A DNA stretch of 64,000 nucleotides from CAIKBL01 sp050247235 (GTDB lineage: Bacteria > Pseudomonadota > Gammaproteobacteria > Ga0077536), in the NCBI GenBank assembly GCA_050247235.1, contig JBFWUN010000022.1:5090-69089 (forward strand), read 5' to 3'. The stretch's first letter is position 1, and the number at the start of each line of letters is the position of its first letter. Below are positions 36,326-44,393 of the stretch, one piece after another. The notes beneath the pieces were generated by a model. It did no database searches. It worked only from the letters and a program-made list of their open reading frames with translations, and had not been told where the DNA came from. Position numbers and translations under genes: made by a program.

Positions 36326-36432
36326 GCGGGAGCGCCAGGTGTCCGGCGAGACACGCCGTGAATCCGTCCGTGGAGGCACGCGCGCCGCGGCCCTGCTTCG
36401 CGACGGTCGCGCCGGACACCTGGCGCTCCCGC
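36326..36432. repeat. 107-bp inverted-repeat element, copy 2
   Basis: Same length and layout as copy 1 at 27247-27353: GCGGGAG, 14-bp variable arm CGCCAGGTGTCCGG, CGAGAC, conserved core, then the complementary arm and CTCCCGC. The perfect stem is 27 bp (36322-36348 with 36410-36436). The 59-bp core (36350-36408) shares 51 bases with copy 1. A further outer pair of 15 bp (36294-36308 with 36452-36466, CTGTTCCGCCGGCCA and its complement) makes a nested palindrome of 173 bp. It again lies between convergent genes (small secreted protein and mutM) and fills most of the 334-bp gene-free stretch 36199-36532. Confidence 0.85.
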
Positions 36433-36532
36433 GCCCGATACACTTGTGGCGTGGCCGGCGGAACAGGCGTTCGGGGATGCGCCCAGGGGGACCATCGCCG
36501 CGCGGCGCACCGACCCCCGCGCCGACGCACTG

Positions 36533-37351
36533 TCAGCGCTGGCAGCGGGGGCAGAAGTAGCTCATCCGCTGCCCGATGACACGCTGTCGAATCCGGCCCT
36601 CACCGCATTGCAGGCATGCTTCACCCGCGCGGTCGTAGACGCGCAGTTCGTTGCGAAAGTAGCCCGGCGTGCCGTCGTCGTGCGTGAAGTCGCGCAGGGT
36701 GGTGCCGCCGAAGCGGATCGCCGCGTCGAGCACGTCACGGACCGCGACGACGAGATCACCGTAGCGCGCGCGGCTGACCCGCCGCGCCGGCCGCGACGGG
36801 TGGATGCGCGCCCGGTGCAGGGATTCGCTCGCGTAGATGTTGCCGACGCCGACCACCACTTCGCCGTCCATCAGGAAATTCTTCACAGCGCCCGGGCGGG
36901 GCGCGGCGAGGTCCGCGAGATAGTCCGCCGTGAAGCCGGGATCCCACGGCTCGGGGCCCAGGTGCGCGAGCAGCGGATGGGTGCCCGGATCGGCGGTCGT
37001 CCACAGCACCAGCCCGAACCGGCGCGGATCGCGCAGGCGCACGCAGTACCGGCCGTCGAATTCGAGATCGACATGATCGTGCAGCTGGGGCGGTGTGCCG
37101 GGGGGCAGCACGCGCAGGCTGCCGGACATGCCGAGATGCACGATCAGCGTGCCCGCCGGAAACTCGAACAAGAGGTACTTCGCGCGCCGATGCACTGTGC
37201 GCAGGCGGGCGCCGACCAGGCACGCGGCGAGATCTGCCGGCACCGGCTGCCGCAGCCGCGGATCGCGTACGCGCACCGCGGTAACCCGCCGGCCCTCCAC
37301 GTGCGGGGCGACGCCCCGGCGGGTGGTCTCGACTTCCGGCAGCTCAGGCAC
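36533..37351 (-). CDS. mutM: Formamidopyrimidine-DNA glycosylase
   Basis: 272 residues (E. coli 269). Excises 8-oxoguanine and other oxidised purines. The GTG at 37351 gives fMet-Pro-Glu-Leu-Pro-Glu-Val-Glu, placing the catalytic Pro1 and Glu2 correctly after Met removal, which fixes the start. Other motifs: Lys in RRAKYLLFEF, HLGMSGSLRV, KNFLMDGEVVVGVGNIYASE, FGGTTLRDF and the C-terminal zinc finger CLQCGEGRIRQ...FCPRCQR. It overlaps the upstream GldG-like gene by 8 bp and closes the ABC operon. Confidence 0.97.
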   Translation of the reverse strand: MPELPEVETTRRGVAPHVEGRRVTAVRVRDPRLRQPVPADLAACLVGARLRTVHRRAKYLLFEFPAGTLIVHLGMSGSLRVLPPGTPPQLHDHVDLEFDGRYCVRLRDPRRFGLVLWTTADPGTHPLLAHLGPEPWDPGFTADYLADLAAPRPGAVKNFLMDGEVVVGVGNIYASESLHRARIHPSRPARRVSRARYGDLVVAVRDVLDAAIRFGGTTLRDFTHDDGTPGYFRNELRVYDRAGEACLQCGEGRIRQRVIGQRMSYFCPRCQR

Positions 37352-38660
37352 GTCGCCGTCTCCAGCCGAGCCACGCGCCGTTGGCGACGAACGCGAGCGG
37401 CAGCACGACCAGGAAGCCGAACCCGATGACCGCCTGCTGTCCGCGCGTGAGGTCCAGCCCGACGTCCGGCGCATGCCGCGGGTCGATCGCGAGCAGCGGA
37501 TCGTTGGTCGACAGCCAGTCGACGAGACGCACCCCCAGCGCCTGGTTCTCGCCGTTCCCCAGGTAAGTGTTGGACAGGAAATCGCCGTCGCCGAGCAGCG
37601 CGATCCGCTGCTCCCGGCCGGCGTGCGTGCGCGTGAGCACGATGCCGAGTGCGAGCGGGCCGGCGTGATCGCCCGGGGCATCGAAGCCCACGTTGCCGAC
37701 CATCGCGCCGGTTTCCCCCCACGCCGCCGCAGTCGTCTCGAGCACCGTGGTCGCGTTCCAGCCCGTGGGCGGATGCGCCCGCAGCGGCACGGCGTAGGGC
37801 AGCAGGGTCAGCCCGCGCAGATCACGCGTGACCGGGTGATCGGGATAGCGGTTCAGCACGGCGATCGCGGGGTTGTCGACGCCGAGCGCCTGGGTGACCG
37901 GGTCGACCACCGTCGCGGGCAGGCGTTCGACCCCCAGCGCGCGCGCGAGCCCATCCAGTGCCGCCGGCGCGTCCGGCTCCAGCAGCCACAGCAGCGCGCC
38001 CCCTCGCGCGACATAGGCGGCCACGCGCGCCTGCTCTCCGGGCAGGTACGCGAGCTGGGGGCTCGCGAGGACCAGCAGCGCGGTGTTGTCGGGGATCGTG
38101 GTGGTGTCGGTCAGCGCGAGCTCCTGCACCTGGTAGCCGCGCGCGCGCAGCGCGCCCGCCCACTGGCTGACGTCGAAGTTCGCGCGGCGCGCGGGGCTGC
38201 GCTCGCCGTGTCCGCTCACGAAAACGATGAAACGCGACTCGCGACCGATCAGCCGCAGCAGCGCGCGCGTGAAATCCTGTTCCCGGTAGCGCAGCAGTCT
38301 TTCCTGGCGCTCGCCGCTCGCGATCAGCAGTTCGCCGTCGCGGAGGTTCTCGCGGCGCACGCGGTCGGGCACGTCCGCGGGATCGATGTACTCCAGCGCA
38401 AGGGACGGCGCGTGGCGCCGGTAGCGCGCCACCAGTTCCGCGATGGCCGTGCGGGCCGGGTGATCGGCGCCCGCGAACGCGGTCACCTGCACGCCGTCCG
38501 GCAGCGCGTCGAGTGCCTGCCGGCTCTGCGGGCTGAGCGAGTGGCGGCCGTCCTCGCTGGCGTCGAAACTTGCGCGATGATGCGCGGCGAGAATCCCGGC
38601 CGCGACACAGAGCGCGACGATCGCGCCCGCGGCGAGCGCACGCACGACCCTACCGCCCAT
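37344..38660 (-). CDS. GldG-like ABC-associated membrane/periplasmic protein
   Basis: 438 residues from ATG 38660. N-terminal membrane helix (ALAAGAIVALCVAAGILAAHH) and C-terminal helix (AVIGFGFLVVLPLAFVANGAWLG), with a large extracytoplasmic domain between. RHSLSPQSRQALDALPDGVQVTAFAG and RFIVFVSGHGERSP, LALTDTTTIPDNTALLVLASPQ and GGALLWLLEPDAP match the GldG/ABC-2-associated domain family. It follows the ABC ATPase and permease, so it is the third part of a GldA/F/G-like exporter. In Bacteroidetes GldAFG supports gliding; here the cargo is unknown. Overlaps both neighbours. Confidence 0.88.
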   Translation of the reverse strand: MGGRVVRALAAGAIVALCVAAGILAAHHRASFDASEDGRHSLSPQSRQALDALPDGVQVTAFAGADHPARTAIAELVARYRRHAPSLALEYIDPADVPDRVRRENLRDGELLIASGERQERLLRYREQDFTRALLRLIGRESRFIVFVSGHGERSPARRANFDVSQWAGALRARGYQVQELALTDTTTIPDNTALLVLASPQLAYLPGEQARVAAYVARGGALLWLLEPDAPAALDGLARALGVERLPATVVDPVTQALGVDNPAIAVLNRYPDHPVTRDLRGLTLLPYAVPLRAHPPTGWNATTVLETTAAAWGETGAMVGNVGFDAPGDHAGPLALGIVLTRTHAGREQRIALLGDGDFLSNTYLGNGENQALGVRLVDWLSTNDPLLAIDPRHAPDVGLDLTRGQQAVIGFGFLVVLPLAFVANGAWLGWRRRRA

Positions 38661-39399
38661 CGCGCTCCCCCGCGAGGGCGCACACTGCGAGTGCCAGCGC
38701 CCCCACCGTAACCAGCGCGAAGTACGCGAGGTCGAACGTATCGACCAGCCCGCGCGAGAGCCGCTGAAAGTGCGCGAGCATCGACAGCTCGGCGAGCAGC
38801 CCCGGCGCTTGCGCGGTATGGCTTGCCCAGTCGAGCAGCCACAGGCCGAGCAGGGTCGCGAACGTCGCAACGGCCGCGATCGGCGGCTGGGAGGCCACCG
38901 CGGAGAACCACACGCCGAGCGCGCTGCCGGCCGCCATCATCAGCGCGAGCGCGGCGAGGCCGGCGGCATAGGTGCCGAGATCGAGCGTGGTGCCCCACAG
39001 CAGGGTCAGGGGCATCAGCGCGTTCAATATCCAGATGGCCGCGAGGAGGCTCATCACGCCGAGGAACTTGCCGAGCACGAGCGCGGTGAGTCGCACGGGT
39101 GCGGCGTACCACAGCGGCAGCACGCCATTGCGCCGTTCCCCCGCGAAGGTCTGCATCGTCAGCAACGGGATCAGGAACAGCAGCAGGAAGCTCGTCAGGT
39201 TGAACGTGGGAACGATGACGAGCTGCGTGACCCCTGGCGGCGCGTCGAGCGCGCGGATGCGCGGCAGGTAGCGCATGAACAGGTCGACCTGCGCGAGAAA
39301 CTGGTAGGCGGTCAGGAACTGCACCGCGCCGAGCACCCACCACGCGAACGGCGACCGGAACAGCGCGCGCGCCTCGCGTGCCGCGACCACCCCGATCAT
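38650..39399 (-). CDS. ABC-2 type permease (GldF/NosY-like)
   Basis: 249 residues with six hydrophobic segments, e.g. SPFAWWVLGAVQFLTAYQFL, LTSFLLLFLIPLLTMQTFAGE, GLAALALMMAAGSALGVWFS and FALVTVGALALAVCAL. The TMQTFAGERRNGVLPLWYAAPV stretch after the second or third helix is typical of ABC-2 permeases. ATG 39399 overlaps the ATPase stop as ATGA. It should form the channel of the exporter with the ATPase and GldG-like protein. Confidence 0.9.
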   Translation of the reverse strand: MIGVVAAREARALFRSPFAWWVLGAVQFLTAYQFLAQVDLFMRYLPRIRALDAPPGVTQLVIVPTFNLTSFLLLFLIPLLTMQTFAGERRNGVLPLWYAAPVRLTALVLGKFLGVMSLLAAIWILNALMPLTLLWGTTLDLGTYAAGLAALALMMAAGSALGVWFSAVASQPPIAAVATFATLLGLWLLDWASHTAQAPGLLAELSMLAHFQRLSRGLVDTFDLAYFALVTVGALALAVCALAGERDGR

Positions 39400-40325
39400 G
39401 CGGATGCCGCCCGCGGCACGTGATCGCGCGTGACTTCCAGGAACGTGCGCTCCAGGGTGGAACGCCCGGTTGAGATCTCGCACAGGTTCCAACGTTCGCG
39501 CGCGGCCGCGGCGATGAGCCGCGCGAGCGCGGCGTCCGGATCCGCCGTCACGAGGTCGTAACCGCCATCCGGCAGCCCCTGCACGTGGACATCGCCGAGC
39601 GTGGCCTGCAGCGCGGTCAGCGGCGGCGGCGATTTGAACGCGATGCGGACCGCGCGTGGCGCGGCAGCCGGGTCGGCGTCGTAGACGATACGCCCTTCGT
39701 GGAGGATCGCGACCCGCGAGCAGGTACTCTCTGCTTCGTTCAGCAGGTGGGTGGACAGCAGGACCGCGTGTTCGTCGCGCAGCGCGCGCACCAGTTCGCG
39801 GACCTCGCGGATCTGCGCGGGATCGAGCCCGACGGTCGGCTCGTCCAGGATCAGCACGGCAGGTTCGTGCACGATCGCCTGCGCGATCCCGACCCGCTGC
39901 TGGAAGCCCTTGGAGAGGTTGCGGATGACGCGCGTGCCCACGTCCTGCAGGTGGCAGCGTGCCCTGGCACGGGCGACGCTGGCCGCCACGCGCGCCGCCG
40001 GGACGGCGTGCAGGCGGGCGCAGAACGCGAGGTACTCGTCGACCGTCGCATCCGGGAACAGCGGGGGGATCTCGGGCAGGTAGCCCAGGTGGCGTTTCGC
40101 GGCGAGCGGCGCGCGCGCCAGATCGCAGCCGTGCAGGGTGACCGTGCCCCGGTGTGGCGCAAGCACCCCGGCGAGCATCCGCAAGGTGGTCGATTTGCCG
40201 GCACCGTTCAGGCCGAGCAGGCCGAGGACCTCTCCGCGTTCCAGCCGCAAGGTGACATCCTCCACCGCCACCCGCGCGCCGTACCGCCGGGCGAGGTGTT
40301 GCGCGATGAGGAGCGGCTCGGACAT
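39396..40325 (-). CDS. ABC transporter ATP-binding protein (GldA/NosF-like)
   Basis: 309 residues. Walker A GLNGAGKST (about 38-46), Q-loop region GYLPEIPPLFPDATVDEYL, signature LSKGFQQRVG (LSKGF variant of LSGGQ, common in ABC-2 systems), Walker B VLILDEPTVGLD and H-loop LLSTH. A C-terminal domain of about 90 residues follows, as in GldA/CcmA-type exporters. First gene of an operon that continues with permease, GldG-like protein and mutM. Confidence 0.95.
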   Translation of the reverse strand: MSEPLLIAQHLARRYGARVAVEDVTLRLERGEVLGLLGLNGAGKSTTLRMLAGVLAPHRGTVTLHGCDLARAPLAAKRHLGYLPEIPPLFPDATVDEYLAFCARLHAVPAARVAASVARARARCHLQDVGTRVIRNLSKGFQQRVGIAQAIVHEPAVLILDEPTVGLDPAQIREVRELVRALRDEHAVLLSTHLLNEAESTCSRVAILHEGRIVYDADPAAAPRAVRIAFKSPPPLTALQATLGDVHVQGLPDGGYDLVTADPDAALARLIAAAARERWNLCEISTGRSTLERTFLEVTRDHVPRAASA

Positions 40326-40559
40326 CGGCGCGCATTATTCGGCGCGGGCGCACGCAAGTCCATCGCACGCGGACTGCGGCAATGCGGCCGTCGGCCGCTA
40401 ACCCGCGAAACTCCGGACCCGTGCCGCGCTGCCCCGGGTTTTGCGCGCGGGCCGGCGGCAATTGCGCCTGCCGCTGACGATCGGTGATCATGCCCGGTGG
40501 ACGAACCGCGCACACGCCGACGTCCTTGTCTTCAACGCAATCCTGGACACCCTTTGCAG

Positions 40560-41738
40560 ATGTCGATATCCGCTGGACTCTTTCAACTTCCGTGGTGGGG
40601 ATACGTACTCGTGACGCTCGGGTTCACGCACGTGACGATCGCCGCCGTCACGATCTACCTCCACCGCCACTCTGCGCACCGCGCGCTGGACCTGCACCCC
40701 GGCGTGGCGCTGTTCTTCCGGACCTGGCTGTGGCTCACGACCGGCATGACGACGAAGAACTGGACCGCCGTGCACCGGAAACACCACGCGTTCGTCGAAA
40801 CCGCGCAGGATCCCCACAGTCCGCAGGTGCACGGGATCCGCAAAGTCCTGTGGGAAGGCGCAGAACTCTATCGCCTCGAGGCGCGGAACCCCGAGACGCG
40901 CGCGAAATACGGCCACGGCACGCCAGACGACTGGCTCGAGCGCCACGTGTTCTGCCACGACCGCATCGGCGTATCGCTGATGCTGATCGCCAATCTTGCG
41001 ATGTTCGGTGTGCTCGGCCTGACGATCTGGGCAATCCAGATGGCCTGGATCCCGTTCTTCGCCGCGGGTGTGATCAACGGCACGGGGCATTGGCGCGGCT
41101 ATCGCAACTTCGAAACCGCGGACACCTCCACGAACATCACACCGTGGGGCATCCTCATCGGCGGCGAGGAACTGCACAACAACCATCATGCGTTCGCAAG
41201 CTCGGCCTGCTTCGCGATGAAGCCGTGGGAATTCGATCTTGGCTGGTGCTACATCCGGGCGCTGTCGGTGCTCGGCCTCGCAAAGGTCAGGAAGCTTGCG
41301 CCGATGCTGGGCACCGATCGCAGCGAACCGCGGCTCGACATCGAGACGTTGCGCACGATGATCGCGACGCAGTGGCAGGTGATGGCTGACTACGCGCACC
41401 GCGTCGTTCACCCGGTGCACCGGGAGGCGGTGCGGGAGGCGCCGCACGAGGTCCGCGACGTGCTCAAGCCGCTGAAGCGCCTGATCGCGCGATCGCCGCG
41501 GTTCATGCCGGCACGCGAACGTGCGCTGCTGGAGGACGGACTGGCACACAGTCGACCGCTCGCGGTGGTCTACCAGTTCCAGGAGAAGCTCGGGGCACTG
41601 TTCACTGAGCGCACGGCGAGCCCGGAGCGACTGCTCGCGCAGCTGCAGGAATGGTGCCGGGAGGCCGAGGCCTCCGGCGTTGCGGCGCTCGCCGAGTTCG
41701 TTCAGCGCATGCACGGGTACGCACTGCGCAGGACCTGA
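40560..41738 (+). CDS. Membrane fatty acid desaturase (acyl-lipid/acyl-CoA delta-9 type)
   Basis: 392 residues from ATG 40560; a GTG 63 bp upstream is a weaker option. Three histidine boxes for the di-iron centre are clear: HRHSAH (HxxxxH), HRKHH (HxxHH) and HNNHH. Hydrophobic stretches around PWWGYVLVTLGFTHVTIAAVTIYL and LIANLAMFGVLGLTIWAIQMAW fit a membrane desaturase. It would introduce a double bond in membrane lipid acyl chains aerobically. A C-terminal extension of about 130 helical residues follows the last box, as in DesA-type proteins of Pseudomonas. A strong terminator lies 26 bp after its stop. Confidence 0.92.
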   Translation: MSISAGLFQLPWWGYVLVTLGFTHVTIAAVTIYLHRHSAHRALDLHPGVALFFRTWLWLTTGMTTKNWTAVHRKHHAFVETAQDPHSPQVHGIRKVLWEGAELYRLEARNPETRAKYGHGTPDDWLERHVFCHDRIGVSLMLIANLAMFGVLGLTIWAIQMAWIPFFAAGVINGTGHWRGYRNFETADTSTNITPWGILIGGEELHNNHHAFASSACFAMKPWEFDLGWCYIRALSVLGLAKVRKLAPMLGTDRSEPRLDIETLRTMIATQWQVMADYAHRVVHPVHREAVREAPHEVRDVLKPLKRLIARSPRFMPARERALLEDGLAHSRPLAVVYQFQEKLGALFTERTASPERLLAQLQEWCREAEASGVAALAEFVQRMHGYALRRT

Positions 41739-41766
41739 ATCCTGCGCGCGGGGACATGCCCAACAA

Positions 41767-41789
41767 AAAACCCGCCGATGGCGGGTTTT
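41767..41789. terminator. Bidirectional intrinsic terminator between desaturase and rpmG
   Basis: CCCGCC-GAT-GGCGGG stem flanked by AAAA and TTTT that extend the pairing, with six As before and four Ts after. It can serve the convergent desaturase (plus) and rpmB-rpmG (minus) transcripts. This is the clearest intrinsic terminator in the window. Confidence 0.85.
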
Positions 41790-41813
41790 CTGCTGGAACG
41801 GTGCGTCCGGAGG

Positions 41814-41969
41814 TTACTTGATCTTGCCCTCGGTGTAGGTCACGTGCTTGCGCACCACCGGGTCGAACTTCTTGCGTTCAAGCTTCTCGGGGTTGTTCCG
41901 CTTGTTCTTGGTCGTCGTGTAGAAGTGGCCGGTCCCGGCGCTCGACACGAGCTTGATTTTCTCCTGCAT
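41814..41969 (-). CDS. rpmG: 50S ribosomal protein L33
   Basis: 51 residues, MQEKIKLVSSAGTGHFYTTT to the end YTEGKIK, matching bacterial L33 in its zinc-free form (no CxxC pairs). It is part of the large ribosomal subunit. It follows rpmB by 10 bp, the usual rpmB-rpmG operon. Confidence 0.97.
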   Translation of the reverse strand: MQEKIKLVSSAGTGHFYTTTKNKRNNPEKLERKKFDPVVRKHVTYTEGKIK

Positions 41970-41979
41970 GGTGCTGACC

Positions 41980-42216
41980 TCAGACTTTCTCGCCGCGGGC
42001 GCGGATGTCTTTGAGAACCTGGTCGATCCCGACCTTGTCGATGATGCGCAGGCCGTGCGAGCTGATCCGCAAGCTCACCCAGCGCTGCTCGCTCTCCACC
42101 CACAGCCGGCGGTAATGCAGGTTGGGCAGGTAACGCCGGCGCGTCTTGTTGTTCGCATGCGAAACGTTGTTGCCGCTGACGGGGCGTTTGCCGGTGACTT
42201 GGCAGACTCGGGACAT
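41980..42216 (-). CDS. rpmB: 50S ribosomal protein L28
   Basis: 78 residues, MSRVCQVTGKRPVSGNNVSHANNKTRRR at the N-terminus with RWVSLRISSHGLRIIDK further on, the standard L28 signature and length. ATG at 42216. Upstream about 86 bp separate it from radC, also on the minus strand. Confidence 0.98.
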   Translation of the reverse strand: MSRVCQVTGKRPVSGNNVSHANNKTRRRYLPNLHYRRLWVESEQRWVSLRISSHGLRIIDKVGIDQVLKDIRARGEKV

Positions 42217-42302
42217 GGTTCTTCGCCTGGTTGCATCGTGAGGGCGCGCGATAGTAGCCCGATTCACCGCCCGGCGCCAGCGCCCCGGCATCGCGCCGGA
42301 CC

Positions 42303-42977
42303 CTACAGCCAGCCACGCTCGGCAAACGACACGGTCTCGGAATCGCCGACGACGAGGTGATCCAGCACCCGGATCTCCACCAGGTTCAGTGCGTCCGCGA
42401 GACGCCGCGTCAGCAGCCGGTCCGCCTGGCTGGGTTCCGCCACCCCCGAGGGGTGATTGTGCGCCAGGATCACCGCGCCGGCATTCAGCGCCAGCGCCCG
42501 CCGCACCACCTCGCGCGGGTGCACCGTTGCCGCATCCAGCGTTCCATGAAACAGGATTTCGAACGCGATGACCTGGTGCCGGGTGTCGAGGAACAGGCAG
42601 GCGAAGACTTCGCGCTCCCGGGACTTGAGCTGTGCACGCACGAAGGCGCGCGCGGACGCCGGGTCGGTGAGCGGGCCTGCCCGCTCCAGGATCGCGCCCA
42701 GGTAGCGGCGGCTCACCTCGAGCGCGGCCTGCAGCTGGACGTAACGGGCAGGTCCCATGCCGGGCAGCGCCTCGAACGCCCCGCGCGGCAGTTCAATCAG
42801 CGCGCGCAGCCCGCCTGCGCGGGCGAGGAGTCCGCGCGCGAGCGTCACCGCGTCCGTCCTGGCGGTCCCTGTGCCGATCACCGTGGCGAGGAGTTCGGCA
42901 TCCGACAGCGCGGCAGGTCCGGCCGCGAGCAGGCGTTCGCGCGGCCGCTCGGAACGCGGCCAATCCTTAATGCGCAT
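42303..42977 (-). CDS. radC: RadC-family JAMM-domain protein
   Basis: 224 residues from ATG 42977 (MRIKDWPRSERPRERLL). A helix-hairpin-helix-like part (ALPGMGPARYVQLQAALEVSRR) precedes the metalloprotease-like JAMM domain with FHGTLDAATVHPREV and AGAVILAHNHPSGVAEPSQAD, which supplies the HxH and distal Asp ligands. Its true role is unsettled; the old DNA-repair link was not upheld. It is divergent from coaBC, as in many gammaproteobacteria. Confidence 0.95.
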   Translation of the reverse strand: MRIKDWPRSERPRERLLAAGPAALSDAELLATVIGTGTARTDAVTLARGLLARAGGLRALIELPRGAFEALPGMGPARYVQLQAALEVSRRYLGAILERAGPLTDPASARAFVRAQLKSREREVFACLFLDTRHQVIAFEILFHGTLDAATVHPREVVRRALALNAGAVILAHNHPSGVAEPSQADRLLTRRLADALNLVEIRVLDHLVVGDSETVSFAERGWL

Positions 42978-43023
42978 ATAAACATCCCTGTCTAAGTGGT
43001 TCAAATCCGGTTGCAATGAAGTG

Positions 43024-43050
43024 TTGGCGGTGCGCCGCTTGGAGTAGAAT
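43024..43050 (+). promoter_or_regulatory. Candidate promoter for the coaBC-algC-argB-slmA operon
   Basis: TTGGCG (43024-43029) and TAGAAT (43045-43050) with a 15-bp spacer, in the divergent radC/coaBC region. The -10 is good, the spacer short. Between it and the coaBC start lie GC-rich short inverted repeats (GGTCAG / CTGACC). Confidence 0.4.
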
Positions 43051-43160
43051 CCGGGCACTTTGGCCGCCTGCCACCGAGGTCAGCCGCTGACCCCGGAGAC
43101 CCGCGGTAGCGGGGCCCGGGCATCGCCGCGGCGGGCCAGGCGAATCGGAGCACCAGCAAC

Positions 43161-44393
43161 TTGAGCTCGAGCGTGTTAATCCATCAACACGTCTGCGTCA
43201 TTGTGACAGGCGGCATCGCGGCGTACAAAGCGCCCGAACTGGTCCGCCGACTGCGCGACGCCGGCGCCGACGTGCAGGTGGTCATGACCCGCGCCGCCCA
43301 GGAGTTCGTGCGGCCGCTGACATTCCAGGCGGTGTCCGGACAGCCCGTGCACACGGACCTGCTGGATCCGTCCGCCGAGGCGGCGATGGGCCATATCGCG
43401 CTGGCGCGCTGGGCGGACCTCGTGATCGTCGCGCCGGCAACTGCCGATTTCCTTGCCCGGCTGACGGCCGGCCTGGCCGATGATCTCGCGACGACCCTGT
43501 GCCTCGCCACCGCCGCGCCGCTTCTCATCGCGCCCGCGATGAACCAGCAGATGTGGGCGCATCCCGCGACCCGCACGAACCTCGCCACCCTGCGCGCGCG
43601 CGGCGTGCACTGCATAGGCCCCGCCGACGGCGCCCAGGCGTGCGGCGATACCGGCGCGGGGCGGCTGGCGGAAGTCCCGGAGATCGTGGCGGCCGCAGGT
43701 GACGTCATTGGTGCGGGCCACGGTGCGGGCGCGCTCGGGGGACTGCAGGTCCTGGTCACCGCGGGGCCAACCCAGGAACCGATCGACCCGGTGCGCGTCA
43801 TCACGAACCGCAGTTCCGGCAAGATGGGCTACGCGGTCGCCCGCGCGGCGGCGGTGGCCGGCGCCGAGGTCACCTTGGTGAGCGGTCCCACCGCCCTCCC
43901 AGTCCCCCCGGGCCTGCAGGTGATCCGGGTGACGACCGCGGCCGACATGCACACCGCGGTGATGGCGCACGTGGCGAGCACCGATATCTTCATCGCGACG
44001 GCCGCAGTGGCAGACTACACGCCGGTCGCCCCTGCCGCGCGCAAGATGAAGAAGGCGGGCGCGGAGCGGACGCTCACCTTGCAACCGACAACGGATATAC
44101 TGGCCGCGGTTGCGGCGCGGACACCGCCCCCGTTCACCGTGGGGTTCGCGGCGGAAACGGACAACCTGCTCGAATACGCCCGCGGCAAGCTGACCCGCAA
44201 GGCGTTGAACATGGTGGCCGCGAATCTCGTGGGGCAGGCGGGGACCGGGTTCGACGCCGATGAGAACGAGCTGCACGTCGTGTGGCACGGGGGGGAACAA
44301 CAGCTTGGTCGCGCTTCCAAGGACGCCCTCGCGCGTCGCCTCATCGAATTGATCGCGGAACGATACCGTGCCGGCCGCGCTGTCCAAGGTTAA
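43161..44393 (+). CDS. coaBC: Bifunctional phosphopantothenoylcysteine decarboxylase/synthetase
   Basis: 410 residues. CoaC part: VTGGIAAYKAPELVRRL, ADLVIVAPATADFLARL, IAPAMNQQMW, and the ACGDTGAGRL loop with the catalytic Cys. CoaB part from about residue 195: VLVTAGPTQEPIDPVRVITNRSSGKMGYA, then TAAVADYTP and KMKK. Catalyses two steps of coenzyme A synthesis. The start is taken as TTG 43161 with GGAG 10 bp upstream; GTG 43173 is an alternative. Its last 26 bp overlap algC. In many relatives dut follows; here it does not. Confidence 0.95.
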   Translation: MSSSVLIHQHVCVIVTGGIAAYKAPELVRRLRDAGADVQVVMTRAAQEFVRPLTFQAVSGQPVHTDLLDPSAEAAMGHIALARWADLVIVAPATADFLARLTAGLADDLATTLCLATAAPLLIAPAMNQQMWAHPATRTNLATLRARGVHCIGPADGAQACGDTGAGRLAEVPEIVAAAGDVIGAGHGAGALGGLQVLVTAGPTQEPIDPVRVITNRSSGKMGYAVARAAAVAGAEVTLVSGPTALPVPPGLQVIRVTTAADMHTAVMAHVASTDIFIATAAVADYTPVAPAARKMKKAGAERTLTLQPTTDILAAVAARTPPPFTVGFAAETDNLLEYARGKLTRKALNMVAANLVGQAGTGFDADENELHVVWHGGEQQLGRASKDALARRLIELIAERYRAGRAVQG

